A DNA stretch of 64,000 bases from Hydrogenophaga sp. SL48. Lineage in GTDB: Bacteria > Pseudomonadota > Gammaproteobacteria > Burkholderiales > Burkholderiaceae_C. The notes under the pieces were generated by a model, which was not told the DNA's origin, searched no databases, and saw only the letters and a program-made list of their open reading frames with translations. The stretch is taken from assembly GCF_021729865.1 (NCBI RefSeq), contig NZ_CP063400.1, positions 1,984,001-2,048,000 of the forward strand, given 5' to 3'. Made by a program: the position numbers and the translations under genes. How positions within the stretch are numbered: position 1 is the first letter of the stretch; every line of letters begins with the position of its first letter. Shown piece after piece: positions 18,677 through 26,672 of the stretch.

Positions 18677-19531
18677 TCAACCGCGCTTCTGTATCGACCT
18701 GCTGAAAAACCGCTCGCGAACGCGGCGCACATTGCGCCAGACCACTGGCGGCGCGAAATCCTGGCCCATGCGCCACATCACACCCTTGAAACTCTCGTCC
18801 GGCCGCGCCTTGAAGATGGTGGTGTGGATGCCATCGTCTTCGCCTTTCGGGCGACCGTTGGTGTAGTAGTACAGCGCCAGTGACTTGCGGGTCATGTCTT
18901 CCGGACAATTGAGCGGGTCCGGGTGACCGTGGAAGGAATCGCTGGTGGTGGTGAAAATGGCCAGCCGGTTGAACACGGGAAGGATCCTGTCGCCACAGAA
19001 AGTGGTGTCCTTGTCCCACAGCTCCAGGCAACCCCCGTACTCCTCTTTCCAGTCCTTGTTGAGATACAACAGGATGTTGATGCGCCGGTCGAGGAACAGG
19101 CTGTCGTGCTTGTTGAAGTCGGCGTGCAGCTTCAACAGTCCGCCACGACGGATCTGGTGCAAGCCGCCACCTCGCAACAGTGGATCGGGTATCAGGTTGG
19201 GAATCCCCGTGACTTTTTCCAGGAACCGCAGGAAAGGGATCGAGTGAAACTGGTAGAACAGGTTGCGCGTGACGGGGCCGAACTTCGTTTCATCCGCGCA
19301 CACCAGTTTGATCTCGGTCTGCCGGTTGTAGTTGTGCCAGTCGATGTCAGCCGGCTTGGGGAACTCTGCCAACACCGCCTCTGCCACATCTGCCGGCAGG
19401 AAGTTGTCGAAATGGATGTGAGGAAACGGCGAGCCCGCCGCGTATTTCTGAGCGCTCTGTTCGGCGAGCAAGCCATATTTGGGATCATCAAAAACGAACC
19501 GCTCACTCAGATCCACTGTCGCCATGTCCAT
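18677..19531 (-). CDS. 2OG-Fe(II) oxygenase, prolyl-hydroxylase-like
   Basis: Probable 2-oxoglutarate- and iron-dependent dioxygenase of the P4Hc type. The HxD pair is in LKLHADFNKH (about residue 136), the distal His in SFHGHPDPL (about 203), and the Arg that would bind 2-oxoglutarate in MTRKSLALYYY. The region GGCLELWDKD between them is the usual strand. There is no signal peptide. Similar proteins occur in polysaccharide clusters and as stand-alone genes, and the substrate (protein, sugar or small molecule) is unknown. The 332 bp upstream hold its promoter region and no gene. Confidence 0.8.
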   Translation of the reverse strand: MDMATVDLSERFVFDDPKYGLLAEQSAQKYAAGSPFPHIHFDNFLPADVAEAVLAEFPKPADIDWHNYNRQTEIKLVCADETKFGPVTRNLFYQFHSIPFLRFLEKVTGIPNLIPDPLLRGGGLHQIRRGGLLKLHADFNKHDSLFLDRRINILLYLNKDWKEEYGGCLELWDKDTTFCGDRILPVFNRLAIFTTTSDSFHGHPDPLNCPEDMTRKSLALYYYTNGRPKGEDDGIHTTIFKARPDESFKGVMWRMGQDFAPPVVWRNVRRVRERFFSRSIQKRG

Positions 19532-19863
19532 ACAGACCTCGGTAGTACTTCAGTAACATCCTCGTTGGCGCCGATCCACGGTATCGAGGGTTGCCATGGA
19601 CAGGGCCAACGTTCCAGAGGAAGGCGACCCACAACCGCAGCGGCGAGGGCAGCTTCACAGCCTGAGGATGCTAGTGCGAGAGACTTAAGGTTCGATTAAG
19701 AATCCTGTCGCACCGGCACACGCATGGATGCGGGCGATGCCAGGTGACAACAGGGCCTGATCGGTACTTCGGGTCTATGAAGCTGGCCTTCAGACCCGCC
19801 CAGCCAATGGTCAAAGGCTCCAGCCCCCTGACGCGCTTGAAATGGCCATGGGACAAACTCTGC
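19532..19863. other. Intergenic stretch without a gene
   Basis: This 332-bp gap lies between the oxygenase gene and the histidine kinase gene, both on the minus strand. I see no coding region. It contains a nested inverted repeat at 19674-19713 (outer GTGCGA/TCGCAC, inner CTTAA/TTAAG) and a 7-bp hairpin CGGGTCT/AGACCCG near 19778-19805 that may end the kinase transcript. Confidence 0.5.
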
Positions 19864-21672
19864 TCAGTGCTGGGCTTGCGGTGGCGCCCATTCCGATGTG
19901 CCGAAGCCCTGCGGCATTGAGATGCAGAACGTCGCACCTTCTCCTGGCACCGCCTGTGCGGCGATCTCGCCGCCATGCCGGTGGACGATGCGCTGCACAG
20001 TCGCCAGCCCAATACCGATCCCGGGAAACTCGTCCTGGCGGTGCAAGCGCTGGAAAGGTCTGAAAAGTCGTTCCGACTGAGCCATGTCGAAGCCGGCGCC
20101 ATTGTCGGAAACGCAGATTCCTCGCAAGCCGCCGACCTCGCCCCTGTGCACGCGAATGGCCGGTGTCACGGTGATGCCAGTGTATTTCCAGGCGTTGTCG
20201 AGCAGATTGACCAGGGCGCAGTCGAGCATGCGCGCATCCCCCTGCACAACAAGGCCATCTTCGACGTCCCACGCGACCCGCCGTTCAGGCTCTGCCGTGG
20301 TCAGTTCGGTCAGACGTCGGCGCGCCACTGCCGACAGGTCAACACGATCTTGTCGAAGATCACCGCGTGTGCTTCGCGACAGGGCCAACAGACCGTCGAT
20401 CAAGTCGCTCATCTTGTGAGTCGCGAGAGCCATCTGATCGAGATAGGTCTTGGCCGGGCCCTGCAGCGAGGCACCACAGTCCTCCCGCAACGCCTGAGCG
20501 AAGCCGTTCATTGAGCGCAGCGGTGCCCGAAGGTCGTGCGAGACAGCGTCGGCAAATGTCTCCAGCTCCCGGTTCGCGGCGGTGAGTTCGGCCGTTCGTT
20601 CGATCACGCGGGCCTCAAGGGTCGTGTTGATGTCGCGCAGCGCGGTTTCCGCTGTCTTGAGCACGTCAATGTCGGTGTGGGTTCCGAGCATGCGAAGCGG
20701 CCGCCCTTCGGCAGAGCGTTCTTGGAGCTCACCCATGGAGAGGATCCACTTCCAACCGCCATCATGGGTCCGCAGGCGGTGCTCCACACGGTAGGCCGGC
20801 AGATGGCCGGCCAGATAGTCGTCCAGCGTCTTGAGCACCATGACACGGTCGTCCGGGTGCAGGCGCTTGCGCCATTCGGCAAACGTTTCCCTGAAAGACG
20901 TTGGATCATGGCCGAGCATGGTGGCGTAGTCCTGACTCACCATCACCTCGCCCGTCTCCAGGTTCAGGTCGTAAAGGCCCTGCTTGGCCGCCACCAAAGC
21001 CAGTCGCAAGCGCTCTTCACTGTCGTGCAGGGCCTGCTCGGTCTTCCTGCGGTCAGTGATGTCGCGTGAGATGCCAAAGGTACCGAAGGTTCGGCCCTGC
21101 GCGTCGCGCAGCGGTCCCTTGGTGGCCAGAAACACCCGTTCGCCCTGTGCGGTGTTCAGGCACTCTTCATTGGTTTCGACCTGTCCTGAAACGAAAACCC
21201 GTCGATCGATGGACATGATCCGCGCCGCCTGTTCGGCCGGGAAAGCGACGCGGTCGTCCTGCCCCAGCAGGTCCTCGGCGGACTTGCCCATGTACCGTGC
21301 GGCCGCGTTGTTGACCAGCAAATAGCACCCCTGGTCGTCCTTGGCGAAGATGGCATCGCTGGAACTCTTGGCGATGGCAGCAAGGAGTTGCATGGCCCGT
21401 CGCTTTTCTTCAGCCTCGGCCTGCTCTCGTTGGTGCGACGTGTTCAGCTGATCGACCAGCTGACCGACCAGCACATACAGCAGCAGGGTGGTGACCGCAA
21501 CAAAGAACCAGCCCTTGGCCATGCTCGCGCGCACGAGCGCCTCGGGATCGCTGAACAGCAGCCCCATGGCCCGGTCGGACAGCAGGATCCACAAACCTGC
21601 GAAAACGGCATACGCCAGCGCCACGCGAGTGGCGCCTTGCCGGGGAGTCGATCGTGCGGGGGCGGAGTTCAC
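19864..21672 (-). CDS. PAS-domain sensor histidine kinase
   Basis: Membrane-bound orphan histidine kinase of 602 residues. Two transmembrane helices lie near 17-37 and 50-72 with almost no periplasmic loop, so sensing is probably intramembrane or cytoplasmic. Two PAS domains follow (about 90-210, and 215-340 with a PAC segment). The dimerisation/phosphoacceptor helix has FADAVSHDLRAPLRS and the ATPase domain has NLLDNAWKYT, DNGAGFD and GIGIGLATVQ. The start codon is GTG. It shows the bacteriophytochrome-type HisKA arrangement. No response regulator is adjacent; the divergent neighbour is an Fnr-like regulator. Confidence 0.9.
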   Translation of the reverse strand: MNSAPARSTPRQGATRVALAYAVFAGLWILLSDRAMGLLFSDPEALVRASMAKGWFFVAVTTLLLYVLVGQLVDQLNTSHQREQAEAEEKRRAMQLLAAIAKSSSDAIFAKDDQGCYLLVNNAAARYMGKSAEDLLGQDDRVAFPAEQAARIMSIDRRVFVSGQVETNEECLNTAQGERVFLATKGPLRDAQGRTFGTFGISRDITDRRKTEQALHDSEERLRLALVAAKQGLYDLNLETGEVMVSQDYATMLGHDPTSFRETFAEWRKRLHPDDRVMVLKTLDDYLAGHLPAYRVEHRLRTHDGGWKWILSMGELQERSAEGRPLRMLGTHTDIDVLKTAETALRDINTTLEARVIERTAELTAANRELETFADAVSHDLRAPLRSMNGFAQALREDCGASLQGPAKTYLDQMALATHKMSDLIDGLLALSRSTRGDLRQDRVDLSAVARRRLTELTTAEPERRVAWDVEDGLVVQGDARMLDCALVNLLDNAWKYTGITVTPAIRVHRGEVGGLRGICVSDNGAGFDMAQSERLFRPFQRLHRQDEFPGIGIGLATVQRIVHRHGGEIAAQAVPGEGATFCISMPQGFGTSEWAPPQAQH

Positions 21673-21896
21673 GGAAGCCGGATGCGTGGAACCTGGTTAA
21701 CCTCAATGGAAGAGACTATGCCTCGGCCCCACTTCGCCATGCGCCCTTCAACAAGGACTGCCGAGGAAGTGAACACATCGTTGGAAAAATGCAACGCCAC
21801 GAGCCATCTGGACACCATCGATCGAGGCAGCAGGTGGCAACCGGCGTGCGCGCCGTCTTTGCCGCACCGTGCAGCACTGCGCCACAATCGCCCATC

Positions 21897-22676
21897 ATGT
21901 CCCCTACCCCTCCTGCGGCACCGACCCCACCCGCACCCGGCTCCGCACTCCCATGCGCCCAGTGTCACTTGCGGCCACTGGCTTTGTTTCAGGCACACGA
22001 AGCCGCCGAGCTGGAACTCGTGCAGTCGCTCAAACGCCGGGACATGCGCCTGCTCATGGGACAAACGCTGATTCAAGAGGGACAGGTCGACGCGCCGCTC
22101 TACACCCTGCAGTCCGGCTGGGCGTTTCGCTTCAAGACGCTGAGCGACGGGCGCCGGCAGATTCTCAATTTTCTGCTCGCAGGTGACTTCATCGGCGTTC
22201 AGCAGAAGATGGGTGACGCAGCGGCCCACGGTGTCGAGACGCTGACCGATGCCGTGTTCTGCGTGTTCCAGCGCGACTCGCTGTGGGAGATCCACCGCCG
22301 CTCGCCCAGCATGGGCTTCAACGTGACCTGGCTCACCGCGCACGAAGAGTCGCTGGTGGACGACACCTTGCTCTCTGTGGGGAGGCGCAGCGCCGAAGAG
22401 CGCATTGCCACGTTGCTGATCCTGCTCTTCAAGCGCGCCGCCGCGCTGCAGGCCGATGCCGGTGCGAGCGGTGTGCCGTTTCCCCTGACGCAGCAACACG
22501 TGGCCGATGCCCTCGGGCTGTCACTGGTGCACACCAACAAGACGCTGCGCAAGCTGGAGCGCCGCGGACTGCACCACATTGGCGACGGTCGGCTGTTCAT
22601 GCGGGACGTGAAGGCGCTCGCGCGCCTCGCCGACCTGTACGGCGACGGCCGCCCGCCCGTGCGCCCGCTGGTGTGA
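21897..22676 (+). CDS. Crp/Fnr-family regulator with C20, C23 and C122
   Basis: Cyclic-nucleotide-binding-like sensor domain (about 35-150) and a C-terminal winged helix (about 195-240; LTQQHVADALGLSLVHTNKT). The N-terminus carries CAQC (C20, C23). A further Cys sits at 122 (AVFCVFQ), aligning with FNR C122. The fourth FNR ligand (C29) is replaced, so a standard [4Fe-4S] site would be incomplete. The Crp cAMP-binding motif is not obvious. The ATG at 21897 gives 259 residues; the frame is open further upstream into the divergent kinase region. Ends in a Pro-rich tail. Confidence 0.82.
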   Translation: MSPTPPAAPTPPAPGSALPCAQCHLRPLALFQAHEAAELELVQSLKRRDMRLLMGQTLIQEGQVDAPLYTLQSGWAFRFKTLSDGRRQILNFLLAGDFIGVQQKMGDAAAHGVETLTDAVFCVFQRDSLWEIHRRSPSMGFNVTWLTAHEESLVDDTLLSVGRRSAEERIATLLILLFKRAAALQADAGASGVPFPLTQQHVADALGLSLVHTNKTLRKLERRGLHHIGDGRLFMRDVKALARLADLYGDGRPPVRPLV

Positions 22677-22893
22677 CCGGGGCCCGGCGGCCCCCGTCTG
22701 CGCACGCCTGGCCCGCCCACACCCGGTAACAACTGGATCGGCACACATGTCTTTGTACACAGTGAAAGACTGACCGGCCACCTACATTGCGTTCAACCCT
22801 GCTCCCCGCCTTTCAGGCCCGCAGGGACATCGAGAGACCCATGGCCTTTGAAGCCCGGGCTCCAGATGGAACGCAATGCCCTAAGGAGGCCGC

Positions 22894-23688
22894 ATGACAG
22901 CCACCGCTTCACGGTTCAACACGAACCAACTGCTCGCCACCCTCTCCAGCGCCGAATGGCAGCACCTGGAGCCCGACCTGGAATGGGTCGACCTGTCGGC
23001 CGGCACCGTGCTGCATTCCAATGGCAAGGCCCTGCGCCATGTGCACTTCCCGGTCACCGCAACCGTGTCCCTTGTGTCCTCCATGTCCGACGGCGCCTCG
23101 GCCGAAGTGGCCGTGGTGGGCAGTGAAGGCATGGTCGGCATCTGTGCCTTCATGGGCAATGCCAACGCCCTGAGCGACGCGGTGGTCCAGCGACCCGGCC
23201 ATGCCTGGCGCATGGGCACGGCGGACGTGCAGCACCACACCCGCCGATCACCCGACTTCATGCAGCAGTTGCTGGGCTACACCCAGGCCTTGTTCACGCA
23301 CATGGCGCAGTCATCGGCCTGCAACCGCCATCACGCGCTGGACCAGCAACTGTGCCGCTGGCTGCTGCAGCACCTGGACCGACAAGAAGGCACCGACATG
23401 CAGATCACCCAGGAGCGCATTGCCAGCCTGCTGGGCGTGCGACGCGAAGGCGTCACCGGTGGTGCACTCAAGCTGCAGAAGGCCGGATTGATCGACTACC
23501 ACCGGGGTCACATTTCCATCATCGACCGCAGCGGCCTGGAAGCCCGCAGCTGCGAGTGCTACGGCGTGGTCCGGCAGGCGTACGACCGCTTGTCCTGCGC
23601 CCACGGCGCACCACGCCGAACGCCTGGCATGGGCAACCTGGGGCTGGCCGCTCCGGTGGTGCACCGCCAGCCCATGCAAACCGCCTGA
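22894..23688 (+). CDS. Crp/Fnr-family transcriptional regulator
   Basis: 264-residue relative of the Crp/Fnr family with a sensor domain (about 20-135) and a C-terminal HTH (QITQERIASLLGVRREGVTG near 168-187). It lacks the N-terminal Fe-S cysteines. A strong AAGGAGG precedes the ATG. This subtype (long helix with SSACNRHHALDQQLCRWLL) is common in Burkholderiales next to stress-response genes, and its effector is unknown. The C-terminal tail beyond residue 215 contains CECYG and is otherwise low in recognisable motifs. Confidence 0.85.
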   Translation: MTATASRFNTNQLLATLSSAEWQHLEPDLEWVDLSAGTVLHSNGKALRHVHFPVTATVSLVSSMSDGASAEVAVVGSEGMVGICAFMGNANALSDAVVQRPGHAWRMGTADVQHHTRRSPDFMQQLLGYTQALFTHMAQSSACNRHHALDQQLCRWLLQHLDRQEGTDMQITQERIASLLGVRREGVTGGALKLQKAGLIDYHRGHISIIDRSGLEARSCECYGVVRQAYDRLSCAHGAPRRTPGMGNLGLAAPVVHRQPMQTA

Positions 23689-23827
23689 TCCTTGCGAGGA
23701 ATGCGCCCACGGTGCCACGCGGCCCAACGCGCAAAGGCAGCCCCTCTCTGCAGGGCACGTGGTCAACAGCCACGCTGCCCAGCAGACTCCACCCTTCCCT
23801 GCAGCCCCTTTTCTTGAAAACCATCAC

Positions 23828-24274
23828 ATGAACTACGAAGAACGCGACAGCTTTGGCATGTACGCCGCCGCCACCGTCCTGGACGACACCGTCCCCAACC
23901 GCAATCGCGGCCCAGGCCCCTACCTGATGGGCGCTGACACTTTGTTGGGCAACGACGTGGTCAATGCCAGGGACCAAGACCTGGGCGACATCAAGGAGAT
24001 CATGCTCGACATGCGCACCGGCCTGGTGAGCTATGCCGTGCTGTCGTTCGGCGGCTTTCTGGGTCTGGGGGAGAAGCTGTTCGCTGTGCCCTGGTCTGCG
24101 CTGAAGCTGGACACCAACAACAAGCGCTTCGTGCTCGATGTGAACATGGACCGCCTCGAAAGCGCACCCGGTTTCGACAAAAACGACTGGCCCGACATGG
24201 CCGACACCGCCTGGGAAAAAGGTGTTCATGACTACTACGGCACCCAGCCACACGTGGCCCCCCGCGGCAGTTGA
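23828..24274 (+). CDS. PRC-barrel domain protein
   Basis: 148-residue soluble protein. The PRC-barrel core is visible from about 32 to 105 (NDVVNARDQDLGDIKEIMLD, then VSYAVLSFGGFLGLGEKLFAVPW). This fold occurs in RimM and photosynthetic reaction centre H subunits and in small stress-induced proteins. The C-terminal part (FDKNDWPDMAD) is typical of the free-standing group. No signal peptide. It follows the second Crp/Fnr gene by 139 bp and may be its target. Confidence 0.82.
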   Translation: MNYEERDSFGMYAAATVLDDTVPNRNRGPGPYLMGADTLLGNDVVNARDQDLGDIKEIMLDMRTGLVSYAVLSFGGFLGLGEKLFAVPWSALKLDTNNKRFVLDVNMDRLESAPGFDKNDWPDMADTAWEKGVHDYYGTQPHVAPRGS

Positions 24275-24282
24275 TCGGGCGG

Positions 24283-25062
24283 TCAGGGCAGCGGGCCGAA
24301 CACCTGTTCCAGGCTCAGTTGGTCGGGCAGCACATAGATGGCAGCGGCCCGGGCGGAGAACACGGGCAGCAGGTGGGCATCGAAAAACCCGGCCGGCACA
24401 TTGATGCAGCCGTAGGAAATGCGGTTGTCTTCGATGGTGTCGGAGGCCAGGCGCTGCAAGCGCCGCTCGGCGGGCTGGTGCGCGCGCACGCGGTGCATGG
24501 ACACGGCCGCGTCGTAGTCGACCCACACCACCTCTTCCCCCGTGAGGTTGCGACCCAGTCGGCCGTTGAAGCGGCCCGCCGGCGTGGTCCGTTCTTCGGG
24601 GAGCACGTCGGCAATGGCCTTCTGTCCGATACCGGGCACCGAATGATCGCCCAGGGCCGAACCAATCAGCACGGCGGTGTGGGCTTGCAGCCGGGCCATG
24701 GCGTCAAACACGTACAGCCGCGCTGCCTGCTTGTCGACGACGACAAAGGGCATGGCAGCATGGTCCTGCGTGCCCACGCTCCAGCTGGCGATCCGCTTCA
24801 CCTGTTCAGATGCAGGTACCACACCCAGATCCGCACGGTGCGGCGGGATGAACGGCAGCGCCGGGACGCCCGCCGCGAGCTCCCCCGGCGGGCTCTGTTC
24901 GGGCGTGCCGCTCGGCATGAGCAGCACCACGACGGTGAAGCCCGCGATCAATCCGGTGCGCAGCTCGGCGATCACCCGCGCAACGGTGTGTTGTTCAGCA
25001 GGAAACGGCAAGCCTGTGCCGCGGTTGAGGGGCGCAGGCAACGGGCCAGATGAAGGCGGCAT
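24283..25062 (-). CDS. L,D-transpeptidase-like (YkuD) protein
   Basis: Probable envelope protein. A hydrophobic segment lies in the N-terminal part (LIAGFTVVVLLMPSG), followed by a Pro-rich linker and a catalytic-type domain. The segment ISYGCINVPAGFFD matches the S/H-x-GC-x-N/R core of YkuD L,D-transpeptidases, with Cys as the presumed nucleophile and MHRVRAH as the upstream His region. Peptidoglycan cross-linking or protein attachment would be the family role. The start is uncertain: an ATG at 25062 is used here, the frame is open to a GTG at 25116, and later starts before the hydrophobic segment are possible. Confidence 0.72.
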   Translation of the reverse strand: MPPSSGPLPAPLNRGTGLPFPAEQHTVARVIAELRTGLIAGFTVVVLLMPSGTPEQSPPGELAAGVPALPFIPPHRADLGVVPASEQVKRIASWSVGTQDHAAMPFVVVDKQAARLYVFDAMARLQAHTAVLIGSALGDHSVPGIGQKAIADVLPEERTTPAGRFNGRLGRNLTGEEVVWVDYDAAVSMHRVRAHQPAERRLQRLASDTIEDNRISYGCINVPAGFFDAHLLPVFSARAAAIYVLPDQLSLEQVFGPLP

Positions 25063-25158
25063 GGTGGTTGCGGCGTGAGCCAGTGGCACAAGGCCGGCGA
25101 CCCGGCATCCACCCACGCTGTCGCAGCGAGGATGACACCGGGCCGGGTGGCGTGCCGA

Positions 25159-25389
25159 TCAGTTGCGGTCGGCGCGGGCCACAGGTTGGTCCATCGTGGA
25201 CGCATCCTGGTTCATGGCGGGGGCGGTCATACCACCGCTCGCGGGAGGCGTCACCAAAGGCTGTACCTGAACCGTCGGTTCAGTCGCTGGCGTGGCGGTG
25301 CCAGGCGTGGACTGGGCATAGACCAGTCCGACAGTGCCAGCGACGGTGAGTGCGGTCAACGAAGCGGTGAGAAGTTTGGACGTGAGCAT
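25159..25389 (-). CDS. Small secreted protein of unknown function
   Basis: 76 residues. A clear signal peptide (MLTSKLLTASLTALTVAG, cleavage likely after VYAQ) is followed by a Thr/Pro/Ala-rich, probably disordered tail. AAAGGAAA lies at proper distance before the ATG, which supports real translation. I recognise no family. It is divergent from the small gene at 25618. Confidence 0.6.
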   Translation of the reverse strand: MLTSKLLTASLTALTVAGTVGLVYAQSTPGTATPATEPTVQVQPLVTPPASGGMTAPAMNQDASTMDQPVARADRN

Positions 25390-25483
25390 GGAAGTTTCCT
25401 TTCGGCTGCAAGCAGCACATTTCGTGTTCAGCCGGGAATTGCCGACCGGGTTTCAGCGTAGGTGGCGGCCACCCGAGGGGTCT

Positions 25484-25553
25484 GTACGCCCGCGTACCAA
25501 CGCTTCGTCCTGCATGTAAGACATTGCGTCTGGCGCGGGGTGCGTTGGTGCGC
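25484..25553. promoter_or_regulatory. Inverted repeats between two small divergent genes
   Basis: GTACGC-CC-GCGTAC (25484-25497) is a perfect palindrome. Overlapping it, GCGTACCAACGC (25492-25503) is repeated inverted as GCGTTGGTGCGC (25542-25553) with one mismatch. All lie in the shared 228-bp control region of the genes at 25159-25389 and 25618-25881. Confidence 0.4.
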
Positions 25554-25617
25554 TGCCGAACCGACCGGTCTGCGCACCTGCGCCAAGATGGTTCTTTAAA
25601 GAATGAAAGGAACAGAC

Positions 25618-25881
25618 ATGGCTCAAAGCGCAAAGATTGTGGGCAAGGTGGAATACCGGGGCGGCGATGGCCCGGCCGTGGAGATCCGCGAAGGCCCGGT
25701 GGAGGTGTCGGTCTCGACGGCCGACGCCACCCTGAGCTGGGTGGACGAGGATGTGCATGGCTCGGCGGCCATGCCCATCGGTGACTTTCGCCGCTATGTG
25801 AAAGAAGGGAAGATCAAGCTCGATGGACCGGTACAGGCCGAGCCTGAGCCGTCACCAGCGGGCCAGCCGCCGGTGACCTGA
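25618..25881 (+). CDS. Small cytoplasmic protein of unknown function
   Basis: 87 residues, acidic, no signal peptide or membrane segment. It begins MAQSAKIVGKVEYRGGDGPA and shows alternating strands suggestive of a small beta fold, then a Pro-rich tail. AAAGGAA precedes the ATG at 25618; an ATG at 25603 overlaps that site and is less likely. Proteins of this kind occur in Comamonadaceae but I cannot assign a function. Confidence 0.65.
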   Translation: MAQSAKIVGKVEYRGGDGPAVEIREGPVEVSVSTADATLSWVDEDVHGSAAMPIGDFRRYVKEGKIKLDGPVQAEPEPSPAGQPPVT

Positions 25882-25890
25882 GGCCGGCCA

Positions 25891-26538
25891 TCAGGACGAC
25901 CGGTCGGAAAGGTCGAACGTCTTCACCAGTGTCGCCGGATTGCCGCTGACCACCACACCGGCTGGAACGCTGGACCGCACCACCGATCCCGCACCCACCA
26001 CGCTGTCGTCGCCTATGGTCACCCCTTTCAGGACGATGCAGCCATAACCCACCCAGACGTTCGCGCCGATGCACACCGGCTCCGTCACCTCGGGCCGAGG
26101 CGGCGATCTGCGGATGTTTGGCGCCAGGTTGTGGAAGTCGGTGTCGGTCACCAGACCGGCGCCCACCAGCGAATGGCGACCGATCGACACCGATTGCATG
26201 CAATTGATCTTGGTGGCGTTGAGCACCACCCCTTGCTCCACCCGGACGCGGCCACGTCCGTAGATGCGCACGCCCATGATCACGTTCACACCCTGCGCCA
26301 GTTCGACCACAGCCGAACCCCACACTTCCAGGGTGTCGGCGATCACCGAGCCTTCACCGATGCGGAGCTGGCAATCTTTGTGCAGGGAAATCCGGCCAAG
26401 GAGACGGACCCCTGGGTGGATGGTGATGCGGGCGCCGTATCGACCGATGAGCCAGCGCCGGTAGATCCGGCTGCGGAGCTTTTGCCACTGGGCCACGACC
26501 CTGGCCCCCACGGTTTCGACGAGCTTTCGAACGGCCAT
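25891..26538 (-). CDS. Hexapeptide-repeat O-acyltransferase
   Basis: Left-handed beta-helix acyltransferase of the LpxA/CysE/WbbJ type, 215 residues. Isoleucine-patch repeats run from about residue 38 to 195 (for example IGANVWVGYGCIVLKGVTIG and DDSVVGAGSVV). TDTDFHNLAP near 130 carries the His that usually activates the acceptor hydroxyl. Such enzymes acetylate sugars of surface polysaccharides. It lies 131 bp downstream of the DUF4038 gene on the same strand, so it may belong to that operon. The ATG at 26538 is used. Confidence 0.82.
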   Translation of the reverse strand: MAVRKLVETVGARVVAQWQKLRSRIYRRWLIGRYGARITIHPGVRLLGRISLHKDCQLRIGEGSVIADTLEVWGSAVVELAQGVNVIMGVRIYGRGRVRVEQGVVLNATKINCMQSVSIGRHSLVGAGLVTDTDFHNLAPNIRRSPPRPEVTEPVCIGANVWVGYGCIVLKGVTIGDDSVVGAGSVVRSSVPAGVVVSGNPATLVKTFDLSDRSS

Positions 26539-26672
26539 CAATCAGCCCGCAGGCTTGAACGCCAGCGCTGCGGTCGCCGCAACGGGCAGGGAATGGAACG
26601 GCATGGGCAGAAGTATGGCATCCCGTTCGGGCCCGCACATCAAGGCGGAAGCGGTTATGCCTTCGCCGACGG

